NCBI GenBank assembly: GCA_045658315.1
Contig: JAZOUV010000069.1
Span: forward strand, 1-20,187
DNA length: 20,187 bases
Source: RGIG1995 sp045658315
GTDB taxonomy: Bacteria; Bacillota; Clostridia; Oscillospirales; CAG-272
Direction: 5' to 3'
Under the pieces are notes generated by a model. It made no database searches. It had not been told where the DNA came from and worked only from the letters and a program-made list of their open reading frames with translations. Both the position numbers and the translations under genes were made by a program. Positions within the stretch are counted from its first letter, which is position 1. Each line of letters starts with the position of its first letter. Below are positions 7,512-14,843 of the stretch, piece after piece.

Positions 7512-7550
7512 AACCAAGAAAGAGTAAAATCTTTCTTGGTTTTCTTTTTT
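7512..7550 (+). terminator. Orphan Rho-independent terminator
   Basis: Perfect 12-bp stem (7512-7523 with 7530-7541), 6-nt loop, then TTTCTTTTTT. It precedes the tnpV promoter and has no obvious gene upstream. It insulates the island genes from the tRNA side. Confidence 0.88.
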
Positions 7551-7566
7551 ATTGATATTTGCACAT

Positions 7567-7606
7567 TCGACAAATCCTTCTTTTATTTGTACAATGAAAG
7601 TACAAA
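7567..7606 (+). promoter_or_regulatory. Promoter of tnpV with overlapping inverted repeat
   Basis: TCGACA (7567-7572), 17-nt spacer, TACAAT (7590-7595). TTTGTAC (7586-7592) and GTACAAA (7600-7606) form an inverted repeat over the -10 and start site, a possible operator. Confidence 0.5.
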
Positions 7607-7625
7607 ATTTAAAGGAGGACTTTTT

Positions 7626-7991
7626 ATGTCAAATAAAAATTCTATCAGCTATCGTAATGTTGGTGATTATCTCATCCCGAATCTCGTATTACCACCCGAA
7701 GAAGCAGTCGTCACCCTTGGCAAATGGGGAATGATGTACAAAACTTATCTTGAAAAACATAAGAAGGCACTGTTCAACTCACTGCTAATACAAGGCAAAC
7801 TCTACCAACACTGTGCAGAGGTTGAAAATCAGGCAAGGGGTATGTTTGATACTCTTATAGAACAGATGAAACAGGCTGAAGGTATAACAGAAAAGTTGAA
7901 AGAAGAAAATCAGATGGAGTGGGTACGCCGTATGCAGAACATCGATGCATGTGTAAATGAGATTGTCTGCAATAACCTAATATACGCTTAA
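7626..7991 (+). CDS. tnpV: TnpV-family transposon-encoded protein, intact
   Basis: This 121-residue protein matches the TnpV family (named from the mobilizable transposon Tn4451) along its whole length: N-terminal GDYLIPNLVLPPEE (13-26), LGKWGMMYKTYLEKHKKAL (32-50), the LYQHCAEVENQA segment (59-70), and the C-terminal NQMEWVRRMQNI (95-106) ending in LIYA. The biochemical role of TnpV is not established. The start is fixed by AAAGGAGG at 7611-7618; the frame extends upstream to a GTG at 7488, but that part crosses the terminator. It is a hallmark of clostridial mobile elements. Two decayed copies of its 3' end lie downstream at 10161 and 11930. Confidence 0.88.
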   Translation: MSNKNSISYRNVGDYLIPNLVLPPEEAVVTLGKWGMMYKTYLEKHKKALFNSLLIQGKLYQHCAEVENQARGMFDTLIEQMKQAEGITEKLKEENQMEWVRRMQNIDACVNEIVCNNLIYA

Positions 7992-8004
7992 AGACCTTCC
8001 TAAT

Positions 8005-8036
8005 AGCTCTCCGAACAGGAGGGCTCTTGTTTTTAT
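8005..8036 (+). terminator. Rho-independent terminator of tnpV
   Basis: 8-bp stem (8005-8012 with 8018-8025, one wobble), 5-nt loop, then CTTGTTTTTA, 13 nt after the stop codon. Confidence 0.75.
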
Positions 8037-8082
8037 TGTTGTTTTAACTTGATAATTCTAAATTATGTTTACCTAAGAAATA

Positions 8083-8111
8083 TTGTATTCGATAAAAAAT
8101 AATGTTAAAAT
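8083..8111 (+). promoter_or_regulatory. Promoter of the sigma/serpin operon
   Basis: TTGTAT (8083-8088), 17-nt spacer, TAAAAT (8106-8111), with TG one base upstream of the -10. This is sigma-A-like. I did not find an obvious ECF-type -35/-10 pair in the same gap. Confidence 0.5.
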
Positions 8112-8166
8112 TTATGTAAGATCAGTCATATAAAATCGGTTTATATAAGTGAGAGGAGGTTTTTAG

Positions 8167-8733
8167 ATGGAAGATAAACAAATAATAAAGCTTTTCTTTG
8201 CGAGAGCTGAAGAAGCGCTTCGAATTTTGAAGGAGCGTTTCGGTAACACCTTATACAAAATTGCAATGAATATTCTCGGAAATCATCACGATGCAGAAGA
8301 AACAACAAATGATACATATCTTGCCATTTGGAATGCAATACCACCTAAAGAACCTGACCCTTTGGCTCCTTATGTATATCGAACAGGAAGAAACATGGCA
8401 CTGAAACGGTTAGAATATCTTTCAGCAGAAAAACGAAACAACAGTTATGATTTATCCTTGGACGAGCTTGGTGCTTGTTTGCCTGATAATGATGTTAACC
8501 CTGAACAGGCATTTATTATTAAGGAAATTGCTGACTCCATAAATAATTTTTTAGAACAAGATACTGATATGAACAGATATATTTTTATTCGCAGGTATTG
8601 GTTTGGAGATGCTGTGGAAGATATATCAAAAGAAGTCAACATGAAAAGTGGTGCCGTATCGGTACGATTAAACCGCATCAGAACTAAATTAAAAGAACAT
8701 CTTATTAAGGAGGGTTATTACTATGAAGCGTAA
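8167..8733 (+). CDS. ECF-like sigma-70 family factor, paralogue 1
   Basis: A 188-residue two-domain sigma factor. Region 2 is about residues 10-90 (DAEETTNDTYLAIWNAIPP at 42-60, then RTGRNMALKRLEYL for core binding and -10 recognition). Region 4 is about 120-182, with helix-turn-helix RRYWFGDAVEDISKEVNMKSG followed by VSVRLNRIRTKLKEHL. There is no region 1.1 or 3, as in ECF factors. AGAGGAGG sits 10 nt before the ATG. The gene overlaps the next one, which encodes a membrane protein, by 11 nt, the usual layout of a sigma factor with its membrane-bound regulator. It is a paralogue of the sigma gene at 10431: both have NDTY at 48-51 and WNAIPP at 55-60. Target promoters are unknown. Confidence 0.87.
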   Translation: MEDKQIIKLFFARAEEALRILKERFGNTLYKIAMNILGNHHDAEETTNDTYLAIWNAIPPKEPDPLAPYVYRTGRNMALKRLEYLSAEKRNNSYDLSLDELGACLPDNDVNPEQAFIIKEIADSINNFLEQDTDMNRYIFIRRYWFGDAVEDISKEVNMKSGAVSVRLNRIRTKLKEHLIKEGYYYEA

Positions 8734-10153
8734 GCACGTATTGGAAGTTTTGGATAAAATAGACGACAGATACATCAAGGAAGCTGAAAAAGCTCCGAAG
8801 AAAATGAAAAAAAGACCATATTGGATAGGTGCAGTTGCCGCTGTTTTAGCAGTTGTGATTTGCATCAGCTCTTTCTTAAATACACCTATAATTACTGCAA
8901 ATGCCATTGCTCTTCCCGAAGATGCACGCATTATGGAGCATCCTGACCTTGATGATTATAAAGACAGAGAAAGCTATATGGCAGATTATGATATATGGAA
9001 AAATGAAACAGAACACAGAAGAACAACAAGAGAAAACGCCGCCATTTCTTTGTCATCGTTTTTCACAGAAGCATCGGCTGAATTTCTTGCTTCACAGAAC
9101 AACGAAAACGCCTTATGGTCACCTTTAAATGCCTATATCGGTCTTGCAATGCTTGCAGAAATAAGTGACGGTGATAGCCATAAGGAAATTTTAGATTTAT
9201 TCGGTGTCGAAGATGTTGAAACACTCAGAAGCCAAGTCAGTGCTGTTTGGGAATCCGTTTATGAGGATGACGGAAATGAAATATCCACATTAGCTAACTC
9301 TCTTTGGCTTGAAGATGGACTTAATTATAATCAGGATACTATGAATAATCTTGCATATCACTATTATGCTTCTGTGTATCAGTGTGACCTTGGCAGTGAT
9401 AGTGCAAACAAAGCAATAGGTAATTGGCTTAATAAAAACACAGGAGGATTGTTAAAAAACAGCACAGATAAAATTGACTTATCTCCTGAAACTGTTCTTG
9501 CTCTCTATTCAACTCTGTTTTTCCAAGCTAAATGGAGTGATGAATTTAACAGTAAAAACAATACTAACGACGTTTTTCACGGTGTTAACGGTGATTCTGA
9601 TATCACTTATATGAACAAAAAGCTCTGTCAGATGAATTATTATTGGCATGATGAGTACAGTGCTGTAGCCTTAACACTTAAAAACGGTAGCACAATGTGG
9701 TTTATTCTTCCTGATGAAGGAAAAACAGTTGTTGATGTTTTATCAGGCGGAGTTTACGGAGAAATGATTTCTTCGGGCGATACTGAAGAAGGCTGGCAAA
9801 ACAAAAAATATATGAAGGTCAATTTATCCGTTCCGAAATTTGATGTTTCCTCTACTGTGAACTTAAAAGACGGATTAAATAAAATGGGAGTTACAAAAGT
9901 ATTTGATATGGAAAGCTCAGATTTTACTGCAATCACCTCAGATACTCCCGTGTATATTTCAGCTGTTAATCAGTCTGCAAGAGTTGAAATCGATGAAAAA
10001 GGTGTAAAGGCTGCAACATATATAGAAATTCCCGGTGCAGGTTCTGCTATGCCTCCTGAGGAAATAATAGATTTTATGCTCGACAGACCATTTGTTTTTG
10101 TGATTTCCAAAGGTAATTTACCTCTCTTTACAGGTGTAGTAAATAATATTTGA
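8723..10153 (+). CDS. Membrane-anchored serpin with anti-sigma-like N-terminus
   Basis: A 476-residue protein in three parts. Residues 1-33 are a basic cytoplasmic segment with KIDDRYIKEAE (12-22), like the start of the partner protein of the second sigma factor. Residues about 34-53 form one transmembrane helix, placing the rest outside. Residues about 105-476 are a full serpin (peptidase inhibitor family I4): SPLNAYIGLAML (133-144), the reactive-loop hinge DEKGVKAAT (424-432), PPE (444-446) and the ending RPFVFVISKGNLPLFTGVVNN. Aligned on memory of alpha-1-antitrypsin, P15 is G427, P14 V428, P1 S441 and P1' A442; a small P1 would suit elastase- or subtilisin-like proteases. An AAGGAGG precedes the ATG. 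No zinc-finger anti-sigma motif is seen, so sigma control is inferred from layout and from the shared motif. Confidence 0.87.
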   Translation: MKRKHVLEVLDKIDDRYIKEAEKAPKKMKKRPYWIGAVAAVLAVVICISSFLNTPIITANAIALPEDARIMEHPDLDDYKDRESYMADYDIWKNETEHRRTTRENAAISLSSFFTEASAEFLASQNNENALWSPLNAYIGLAMLAEISDGDSHKEILDLFGVEDVETLRSQVSAVWESVYEDDGNEISTLANSLWLEDGLNYNQDTMNNLAYHYYASVYQCDLGSDSANKAIGNWLNKNTGGLLKNSTDKIDLSPETVLALYSTLFFQAKWSDEFNSKNNTNDVFHGVNGDSDITYMNKKLCQMNYYWHDEYSAVALTLKNGSTMWFILPDEGKTVVDVLSGGVYGEMISSGDTEEGWQNKKYMKVNLSVPKFDVSSTVNLKDGLNKMGVTKVFDMESSDFTAITSDTPVYISAVNQSARVEIDEKGVKAATYIEIPGAGSAMPPEEIIDFMLDRPFVFVISKGNLPLFTGVVNNI

Positions 10154-10160
10154 TATTAAT

Positions 10161-10265
10161 CAGCACTGTGTCGATGCAGAAAATCAGATGGAGTGGGTAT
10201 GCCGTATGCAGAACATTGAGATAAGGTCACAAGAGATAGTTTGCAATGAACCGATATACAAATAA
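10161..10265 (+). pseudogene. tnpV remnant 1 (internally deleted 3' end)
   Basis: The frame reads QHC, then V-D-A, then ENQMEWVCRMQNIEIRSQEIVCNEPIYK and stop. Compared with the intact gene it keeps QHC (61-63) and the C-terminal 27 residues, and lacks about 30 in between. It has no start or ribosome binding site. It begins 8 nt after the serpin stop codon and is followed by a terminator. Confidence 0.8.
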
Positions 10266-10273
10266 AGAATTTT

Positions 10274-10308
10274 GGTGGCAGATTTGAAAATTTGTCACCG
10301 TATTTTTT
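10274..10308 (+). terminator. Rho-independent terminator after tnpV remnant 1
   Basis: About 11 bp of stem with two G-T wobbles (10274-10299), followed by GTATTTTTT. It probably ends the sigma/serpin transcript. Confidence 0.7.
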
Positions 10309-10336
10309 GATTAAATTCAACAATTTATGTTATAAT
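10307..10336 (+). promoter_or_regulatory. Promoter of the second sigma operon
   Basis: TTGATT (10307-10312), 18-nt spacer, TATAAT (10331-10336), with TG one base before the -10. Confidence 0.6.
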
Positions 10337-10391
10337 TCAAAAAATCATGTAAATTTTTAAGACCAACTCACAAAAAAACGTACTTAATAAA

Positions 10392-10405
10392 TGAAAGCGC
10401 TTTTA
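10392..10405. promoter_or_regulatory. cre-like (CcpA) site in the leader
   Basis: The 14-mer TGAAAGCGCTTTTA matches the published cre consensus TGWAANCGNTNWCA at 13 of 14 positions. It lies between the promoter and the ribosome binding site, where CcpA would act as a roadblock. One site alone can arise by chance. Confidence 0.35.
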
Positions 10406-10430
10406 GAAAAATCATTGGGAGGTGAACAAC

Positions 10431-10985
10431 ATGGATGACTCAAAAATTATAGAGCTCTATTTTGAAAGAGATGATAGAGCAATCAAAGAAACACAAATAA
10501 AATATGGTAATTTGTGTCATAGAATCGCATATAACATCTTGAATAATTATGAAGATTCAGAGGAATGTGTTAATGATACATATGTAGGAGTTTGGAATGC
10601 TATCCCACCCACAAGACCAAATAACTTTATGTCTTTTGTATGCAAAATCACAAGAAACCTTTCTCTGAAGCGTTTGGAGTTTATGAAAAGAGAAAAGAGG
10701 TCTGCAGATGTACTTGTCTCATTACACGAGCTTGAAGGAGTACTGCCTGATGAAAAGTATTCACCTGATGTAAGTGATGTAGACATAGGAAAACTGATTA
10801 GCAATTTCCTTTACACGCAGAAAGAAGATGTCAGAAATGTGTTTATTCGCAGATATTATTTTTTCGATTCCATAAGAGAAATTGCAGACACTTATTCTTT
10901 TTCTGAAAGCAAAGTAAAAAATATGTTGTTCTATACCCGAAACAAACTAAAAGATTATCTTATTAAGGAGGGCGTTGAAATATGA
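10431..10985 (+). CDS. ECF-like sigma-70 family factor, paralogue 2
   Basis: A 184-residue sigma factor collinear with the one at 8167. Region 2 carries EDSEECVNDTYVGVWNAIPP (41-60) and RNLSLKRLEF (75-84). Region 4 is about 120-180, with RRYYFFDSIREIADTYSFSES, then KVKNMLFYTRNKLKDYL. The ATG at 10431 was chosen because GGGAGG (10418-10423) is correctly spaced from it; an in-frame GTG at 10422 overlaps that site. It overlaps the next gene by 4 nt (ATGA), implying translational coupling to a membrane partner. Region 4 differs more between the paralogues than region 2, so they may read different promoters. Confidence 0.86.
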   Translation: MDDSKIIELYFERDDRAIKETQIKYGNLCHRIAYNILNNYEDSEECVNDTYVGVWNAIPPTRPNNFMSFVCKITRNLSLKRLEFMKREKRSADVLVSLHELEGVLPDEKYSPDVSDVDIGKLISNFLYTQKEDVRNVFIRRYYFFDSIREIADTYSFSESKVKNMLFYTRNKLKDYLIKEGVEI

Positions 10986-11803
10986 AAACACCAAGAATTG
11001 TAAACTCTATCGGTCATATTGATGATGACCTTATTAACGGTGCAACAAAAAGTAAAAAAGTAGCCAAAAAGAATATTTGGATAAAGTGGACATCCCTTGT
11101 AGCTTCTTTTGCAGTAATTATAATTGTTGCCGCAGTTGCTGTTCCGACATTGTTCGGTGACGGAAATGTATCTCTCCCTATTGGTGTTGGAGATACAACT
11201 GTTAATGGCGAAACTACAAATCCAATCATTGATAATAATGGTACTGTCACTTCTCCGACGGAGAACAAAGATACTCCGCACATTGATAACGGAAAACCAA
11301 CAGATATTGTGAATAACGACGCAACTACAGCAATCAACAACGATAGTACTACTCAGCCTGTTACCGGTAATGAAGCGGCATTTTCAGAAGCTTATGTATA
11401 CAATGTGTCTGACAGTGAATTTTCAACCTATGTAAGCGGAAAAGTTATATCAGAAAATAACATTGAGAGTAAATTTGGTGATGTTTCAGTATCGGCAGGT
11501 TGGAAAAACAGCTTTGATGAATGGCTTACTACTGAAACCCTTCGTGCTGAGGTGTATTTGATAAATGGTATCTCAAAAGACGTTGCAGTTGCTTTGAAAT
11601 TCATTGATAAAGGTGACGCATTAACTACAACGCACTATTATGTTATTATGAATCCTGATGCAGACCTATCGTCTGTTCAAGATTATATTATTGCATCAAA
11701 GTTTTCGAATAATCCCGGAGAAGTGGTTGTCGGTGAAGTTGTTGAAAATAAACTTGCAGAAGAATATGTTGTTGAATATACAACTCAGTTTGTAAATGAA
11801 TAA
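10982..11803 (+). CDS. Single-pass membrane protein, putative regulator of the second sigma factor
   Basis: A 273-residue protein: a short cytoplasmic segment with GHIDDDLINGA (11-21), basic residues, one transmembrane helix (about 36-57), a Thr/Asn/Asp-rich linker (about 60-135), then a globular extracellular part (about 138-273) that I do not recognise. The IDD-x-x-I segment and membrane position match the N-terminus of the serpin protein of the first cassette, and both genes overlap the sigma gene before them. This supports, without proving, a shared sigma-binding role for the cytoplasmic segment. No zinc-finger motif is seen. The linker and outer domain could sense an external signal. Confidence 0.6.
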   Translation: MKTPRIVNSIGHIDDDLINGATKSKKVAKKNIWIKWTSLVASFAVIIIVAAVAVPTLFGDGNVSLPIGVGDTTVNGETTNPIIDNNGTVTSPTENKDTPHIDNGKPTDIVNNDATTAINNDSTTQPVTGNEAAFSEAYVYNVSDSEFSTYVSGKVISENNIESKFGDVSVSAGWKNSFDEWLTTETLRAEVYLINGISKDVAVALKFIDKGDALTTTHYYVIMNPDADLSSVQDYIIASKFSNNPGEVVVGEVVENKLAEEYVVEYTTQFVNE

Positions 11804-11823
11804 AATATTTTATAAAGGTGATT

Positions 11824-11864
11824 TCCTCGTTGTCGCAGTACCACTGCTTCAACGGGGATTTTTT
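11824..11864 (+). terminator. Rho-independent terminator of the second sigma operon
   Basis: Outer stem 11824-11832 with 11850-11858 (one wobble), inner stem GCAGT/ACTGC (11835-11847), then six T. Confidence 0.8.
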
Positions 11865-11929
11865 GTTATAGTGCATAATTTACGGTCGGTCTTAGTAGTG
11901 CAATCCAACAAAGTTCGAGTTTGTTTTCA

Positions 11930-12082
11930 AAAAGTGTTGGTATTCTTGCGGAATATATGAAGAAAACTGAAAGTGTAACCGAGCAGATGAAAGAAGAAAA
12001 TAAACTTGAATGGATATGTCGTATGCAGAATATTGAAGTTAGGGCAAGAGAGATTGTTACAACAGAGCTGATTTATGCATAA
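11930..12082 (+). pseudogene. tnpV remnant 2 (3' end)
   Basis: An open frame without a start ends in TESVTEQMKEENKLEW, ICRMQNIEVRAREIV and TTELIYA, aligning with roughly the last 50 residues of the intact tnpV product. It differs from remnant 1 and from the intact gene, so it seems to come from another tnpV lineage. The 65 nt upstream, back to the terminator, contain nothing I recognise. Confidence 0.78.
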
Positions 12083-12143
12083 GACCGCTTTTAAAATACA
12101 GGCTTAATTGTTTTGTTTATGTTTTTTCTTTATAAAAAGTTAA

Positions 12144-12176
12144 GCGAAGCCTGAATTCATACAGGCTTCGCTCTGT
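12144..12176. terminator. Terminator hairpin between convergent operons
   Basis: Perfect 10-bp stem (12144-12153 with 12162-12171), 8-nt loop, flanked by T-rich tracts on both strands. It lies between tnpV remnant 2 and the converging minus-strand operon. Confidence 0.7.
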
Positions 12177-12216
12177 TATTTTAATTTAGTTATTTTTATG
12201 TAAAAATTGTTTTTGT

Positions 12217-13386
12217 TCACATCAAAATCTCATCAAGCAGTGCTTTGTATCTATCTGACAATGATACCATCATTAAATCATACCAAAGATTTTTTGAGTA
12301 TTGCCCATTTTCAATACACCAAATTTTATAATGCAACCCTTTTTCAGTATACAAGTCTATAGGGATGTTTTCGTTGCTTTCAGAATATTTCTGAAGATAG
12401 TCACTTATGGCGTACTGATTCCTTGTGCAATCTATATGAGAAAAAGTGTCGCTTTCAGGATAATACATACCATGAAGGAATGTTGTTATGCAGTGTGAAC
12501 TTGATGAGCTTTCTTCTATATAGGGTAGTGTTTCTATCTCAATATGCCAAAATGGTTGCTCCTTTATGGTATCGTAGTCTTGTTTTACTACCATCAATAA
12601 TTTATCGCACGTTTCATCATCAATATGAACGGTAATAGTTTTTGGTTGTTTCAATATACTATCTCTAAAATGAAATTGCGGTCCATAATATTTTTCAAAG
12701 TCAAGTGAAGAATATGATATGGCTTGCTCAGCAGGCAGAGCTAATCTTTCATCAAGTCTAAGTAAAATATTCCCATCTTGAACATTGTCAACAATGAGTC
12801 TTGCAAAAGCAGGCATTGTATCTCCAAACTTAATTGGTGTTGTTTTTGTAAGGATATTGTACAGATATGACTTATTCTCAAAAACAAAGTAATCCCGTTT
12901 AAACTCCACACCGTTTACTATGGATAGACCGTATTGATTTCTATTATGTAATAATATTTCATTCTCTGTAATTGTGCGAATATCTATTTTTGCTTTTCTA
13001 AACAAATCTAAAATATATCCCGTTAGAACAAGCGCAAACAAATCATTTAAAGACGGAACTACTTCCAAATTATTACCTTTCGCTACTGGCTCTATAAAGG
13101 CGTATGTATAGTAATGAACCCAATGATTTATATCATTTTGCAGCATATAATTAAGCATATCATCTGCAGGGATTTTCGAATCATTAAATTTTTCCACTAC
13201 CAAATCAACTAATGGCTCAAGATATGCAGGAGTTTTAAATTTAGTTAGTCTCAAGTTAGATAAATAATTTAAATATTGTTTTCTAATTGTAAATATCAAA
13301 TACTCCACATTTTTGTATTCATTAGATTCAATAACTGAAAACAAAAAACTATTTATTTGGTCTTCAATCAATTCAGAATGTGTCAT
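12217..13386 (-). CDS. Hypothetical protein, last gene of a four-gene operon
   Basis: This 389-residue protein is not recognised. It looks soluble, with no signal peptide or membrane helix. The N-terminal about 130 residues look helical. The middle (about 150-230) and C-terminal parts are richer in strands, including HYKIWCIENGQ near residue 354 and a final LLDEILM. GAGGATTA lies just before the ATG, 21 nt after the stop of the HD-domain gene. Its position suggests a role with the NUDIX, cupin and HD proteins, but no residue pattern points to a catalytic site. Confidence 0.75.
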   Translation of the reverse strand: MTHSELIEDQINSFLFSVIESNEYKNVEYLIFTIRKQYLNYLSNLRLTKFKTPAYLEPLVDLVVEKFNDSKIPADDMLNYMLQNDINHWVHYYTYAFIEPVAKGNNLEVVPSLNDLFALVLTGYILDLFRKAKIDIRTITENEILLHNRNQYGLSIVNGVEFKRDYFVFENKSYLYNILTKTTPIKFGDTMPAFARLIVDNVQDGNILLRLDERLALPAEQAISYSSLDFEKYYGPQFHFRDSILKQPKTITVHIDDETCDKLLMVVKQDYDTIKEQPFWHIEIETLPYIEESSSSSHCITTFLHGMYYPESDTFSHIDCTRNQYAISDYLQKYSESNENIPIDLYTEKGLHYKIWCIENGQYSKNLWYDLMMVSLSDRYKALLDEILM

Positions 13387-13407
13387 AAGTAATCCTCGTT
13401 TTTTCAG

Positions 13408-13965
13408 TTAAACTTTGCTTAAATCCTCATAAGCCTCTATAAGCCATTGATGTGCCATCACCAATAAGTTGTTATCAAACTGATATTTTATATAAAGATA
13501 ACAGGCTTCATCTAATGTTTCAACAGAACCGCTTTTCAGCAAATCATCATATGACGGTACACCTTTTTGGTCCCAAGATATTTTATCTGCAATGAATATA
13601 ACCTTATCATACATACTTGCATTTTTTCTTAAGGTTGTGTGACATTCAATAGCATTCAGAATATCTGAATCAGTAATGCCATATTCTTCTTGTGCTATGA
13701 TTTTTGAAATTCTTTGATGTAAAAGAGCGTGATATTTTTCTTCGGCAGGGTCTATTTTTAATTCTTTCGTTATGGCAAAATCATACATTTCTTGTGGCGT
13801 TATTATTCCACTTATATCGTGAAGTAATGATGCAAGTTTTGTCTTTGTAACATCAAGGTCGTATGCTTTTGCTAATCCGACCGCTATATCTGCCACATTT
13901 TCTACGTGTTTCAAAACATCTTCTTTATTGTTACTGAGATATTTATCTTTGATTGAATCAATCAT
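13408..13965 (-). CDS. HD-domain phosphohydrolase, YqeK-like
   Basis: A 185-residue HD-superfamily protein. Likely metal ligands are H20 (LKHVENV), H49-D50 (LLHDISG), H79 or H83, H109 (ECHTT) and D127 (FIADKISW). The set LLHDI plus a D-K-I/V-x-F-x-A-D segment is typical of YqeK, which cleaves diadenosine tetraphosphate symmetrically to ADP. That activity is an inference from similarity. Chromosomal yqeK normally sits beside nadD and rsfS; here the gene is island cargo next to a NUDIX hydrolase, so a specialised nucleotide substrate is possible. GGAGA precedes the ATG. The gap to the cupin gene is 15 nt. Confidence 0.78.
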   Translation of the reverse strand: MIDSIKDKYLSNNKEDVLKHVENVADIAVGLAKAYDLDVTKTKLASLLHDISGIITPQEMYDFAITKELKIDPAEEKYHALLHQRISKIIAQEEYGITDSDILNAIECHTTLRKNASMYDKVIFIADKISWDQKGVPSYDDLLKSGSVETLDEACYLYIKYQFDNNLLVMAHQWLIEAYEDLSKV

Positions 13966-13980
13966 AGTAAGATTCTCCGT

Positions 13981-14349
13981 TTAATCTTTCTTTTCTTTGT
14001 AGGCGTATCCAAAATTTATTGGCGGTGAAGTAACAGAAATATATACAAATTCAGTATCACCATCATTCAACAAACCATGAATATCATTATCAGCAAACCT
14101 GACAACATCACCAGAGCTGAAAATCATTTCTTTATCGTCGGCAAGAAGTAGTTTGCCCGTTCCCTGAATAGCATACCAAATCTGTTCTGAAGAATCGTGT
14201 TTGTGTCTTGGCTGACTTGCACCGATTTCAAGATGAACTTCTGTGATTGTAACTCTTTCGCTTTTTGAGTTTTCAGGATTTAATAGTTGCCTTGAAACAA
14301 CACCGGGATTTGATAGTACTTTTATGTTTTCATAATTTATAAATTCCAT
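13981..14349 (-). CDS. Small single-domain cupin
   Basis: A 122-residue cupin_2-type protein. Motif 1 is HKHDSSEQIWYAIQGTGKL (49-67), giving ligands H49, H51 and E55. Motif 2 is GDVVRFADNDIHGLLNDG (80-97), with H91. This set normally binds one divalent metal in a beta-barrel. Such proteins may be sugar-nucleotide isomerases, dioxygenases or ligand sensors; the sequence does not choose. The start follows GAGGTAA and overlaps the NUDIX gene by 13 nt, suggesting coupled translation. Confidence 0.85.
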   Translation of the reverse strand: MEFINYENIKVLSNPGVVSRQLLNPENSKSERVTITEVHLEIGASQPRHKHDSSEQIWYAIQGTGKLLLADDKEMIFSSGDVVRFADNDIHGLLNDGDTEFVYISVTSPPINFGYAYKEKKD

Positions 14350-14777
14350 TTCATTACCTCATTCCATACTTGCTCTAAAGCCCAATTCTGCATTTCAGCA
14401 AACATTTTACCTTTTATTTCTTCGTATTTGAGCCACATTAAAATATGGTCTGTTTCTATTGGCTCAGAAACTTTTTCTTTGAGTTCACCAACATAATAAC
14501 TCTGAACAGGATGAAAATGCCCTAATTTAGGATGTGTGGTATAGGTTTCAGCAGAACATATTATTTCTTTAATTGCAGCAGTATAGCCGGTTTCTTCAAT
14601 ACATTCTCTTTTTATGCAATCCTCGTGGCTTTCGTTTTCATCTGAACCGCCACCAAGCAGAAAGTAGCCTTTGTCAGTTTTTATTACACCTATTTTATTG
14701 TTATGAACAGGGATTAAATATGCACCATCTCTATCTATATATTCAGCTTTTTCTTTAATGCCAAATACTTTATGCAT
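14337..14777 (-). CDS. NUDIX hydrolase
   Basis: A 146-residue NUDIX protein with a complete box at 43-65 (G43, E49, R57-E58, E61-E62, G64), fitting GX5EX7REUXEEXGU with Cys in the first U position. It would hydrolyse a nucleoside diphosphate linked to another moiety, using Mg. Family members include MutT-like sanitisers and dinucleoside polyphosphate or sugar-nucleotide hydrolases; the substrate cannot be read here. It is the first gene of the operon, with a strong GGGGGTGA before the ATG. Confidence 0.9.
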   Translation of the reverse strand: MHKVFGIKEKAEYIDRDGAYLIPVHNNKIGVIKTDKGYFLLGGGSDENESHEDCIKRECIEETGYTAAIKEIICSAETYTTHPKLGHFHPVQSYYVGELKEKVSEPIETDHILMWLKYEEIKGKMFAEMQNWALEQVWNEVMKWNL

Positions 14778-14806
14778 ATTTTCACCCCCATAATTCTAAT
14801 ATGCAC

Positions 14807-14843
14807 ATTATATCACACCAACACCACAAAATTCAATCAGTTT
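14807..14843 (-). promoter_or_regulatory. Promoter of the NUDIX operon; 37-nt repeat copy A
   Basis: On the minus strand TTGAAT (14831-14836), 18-nt spacer, TATAAT (14807-14812), 30 nt upstream of the NUDIX start. The whole 37-nt block recurs at 17052-17088 with three differences (14813, 14816, 14839). Confidence 0.75.

Noticed and set aside
7488..7625. Upstream GTG extension of the tnpV frame
   Set aside because: It crosses a perfect terminator and a promoter, and the strong ribosome binding site sits before the ATG at 7626.
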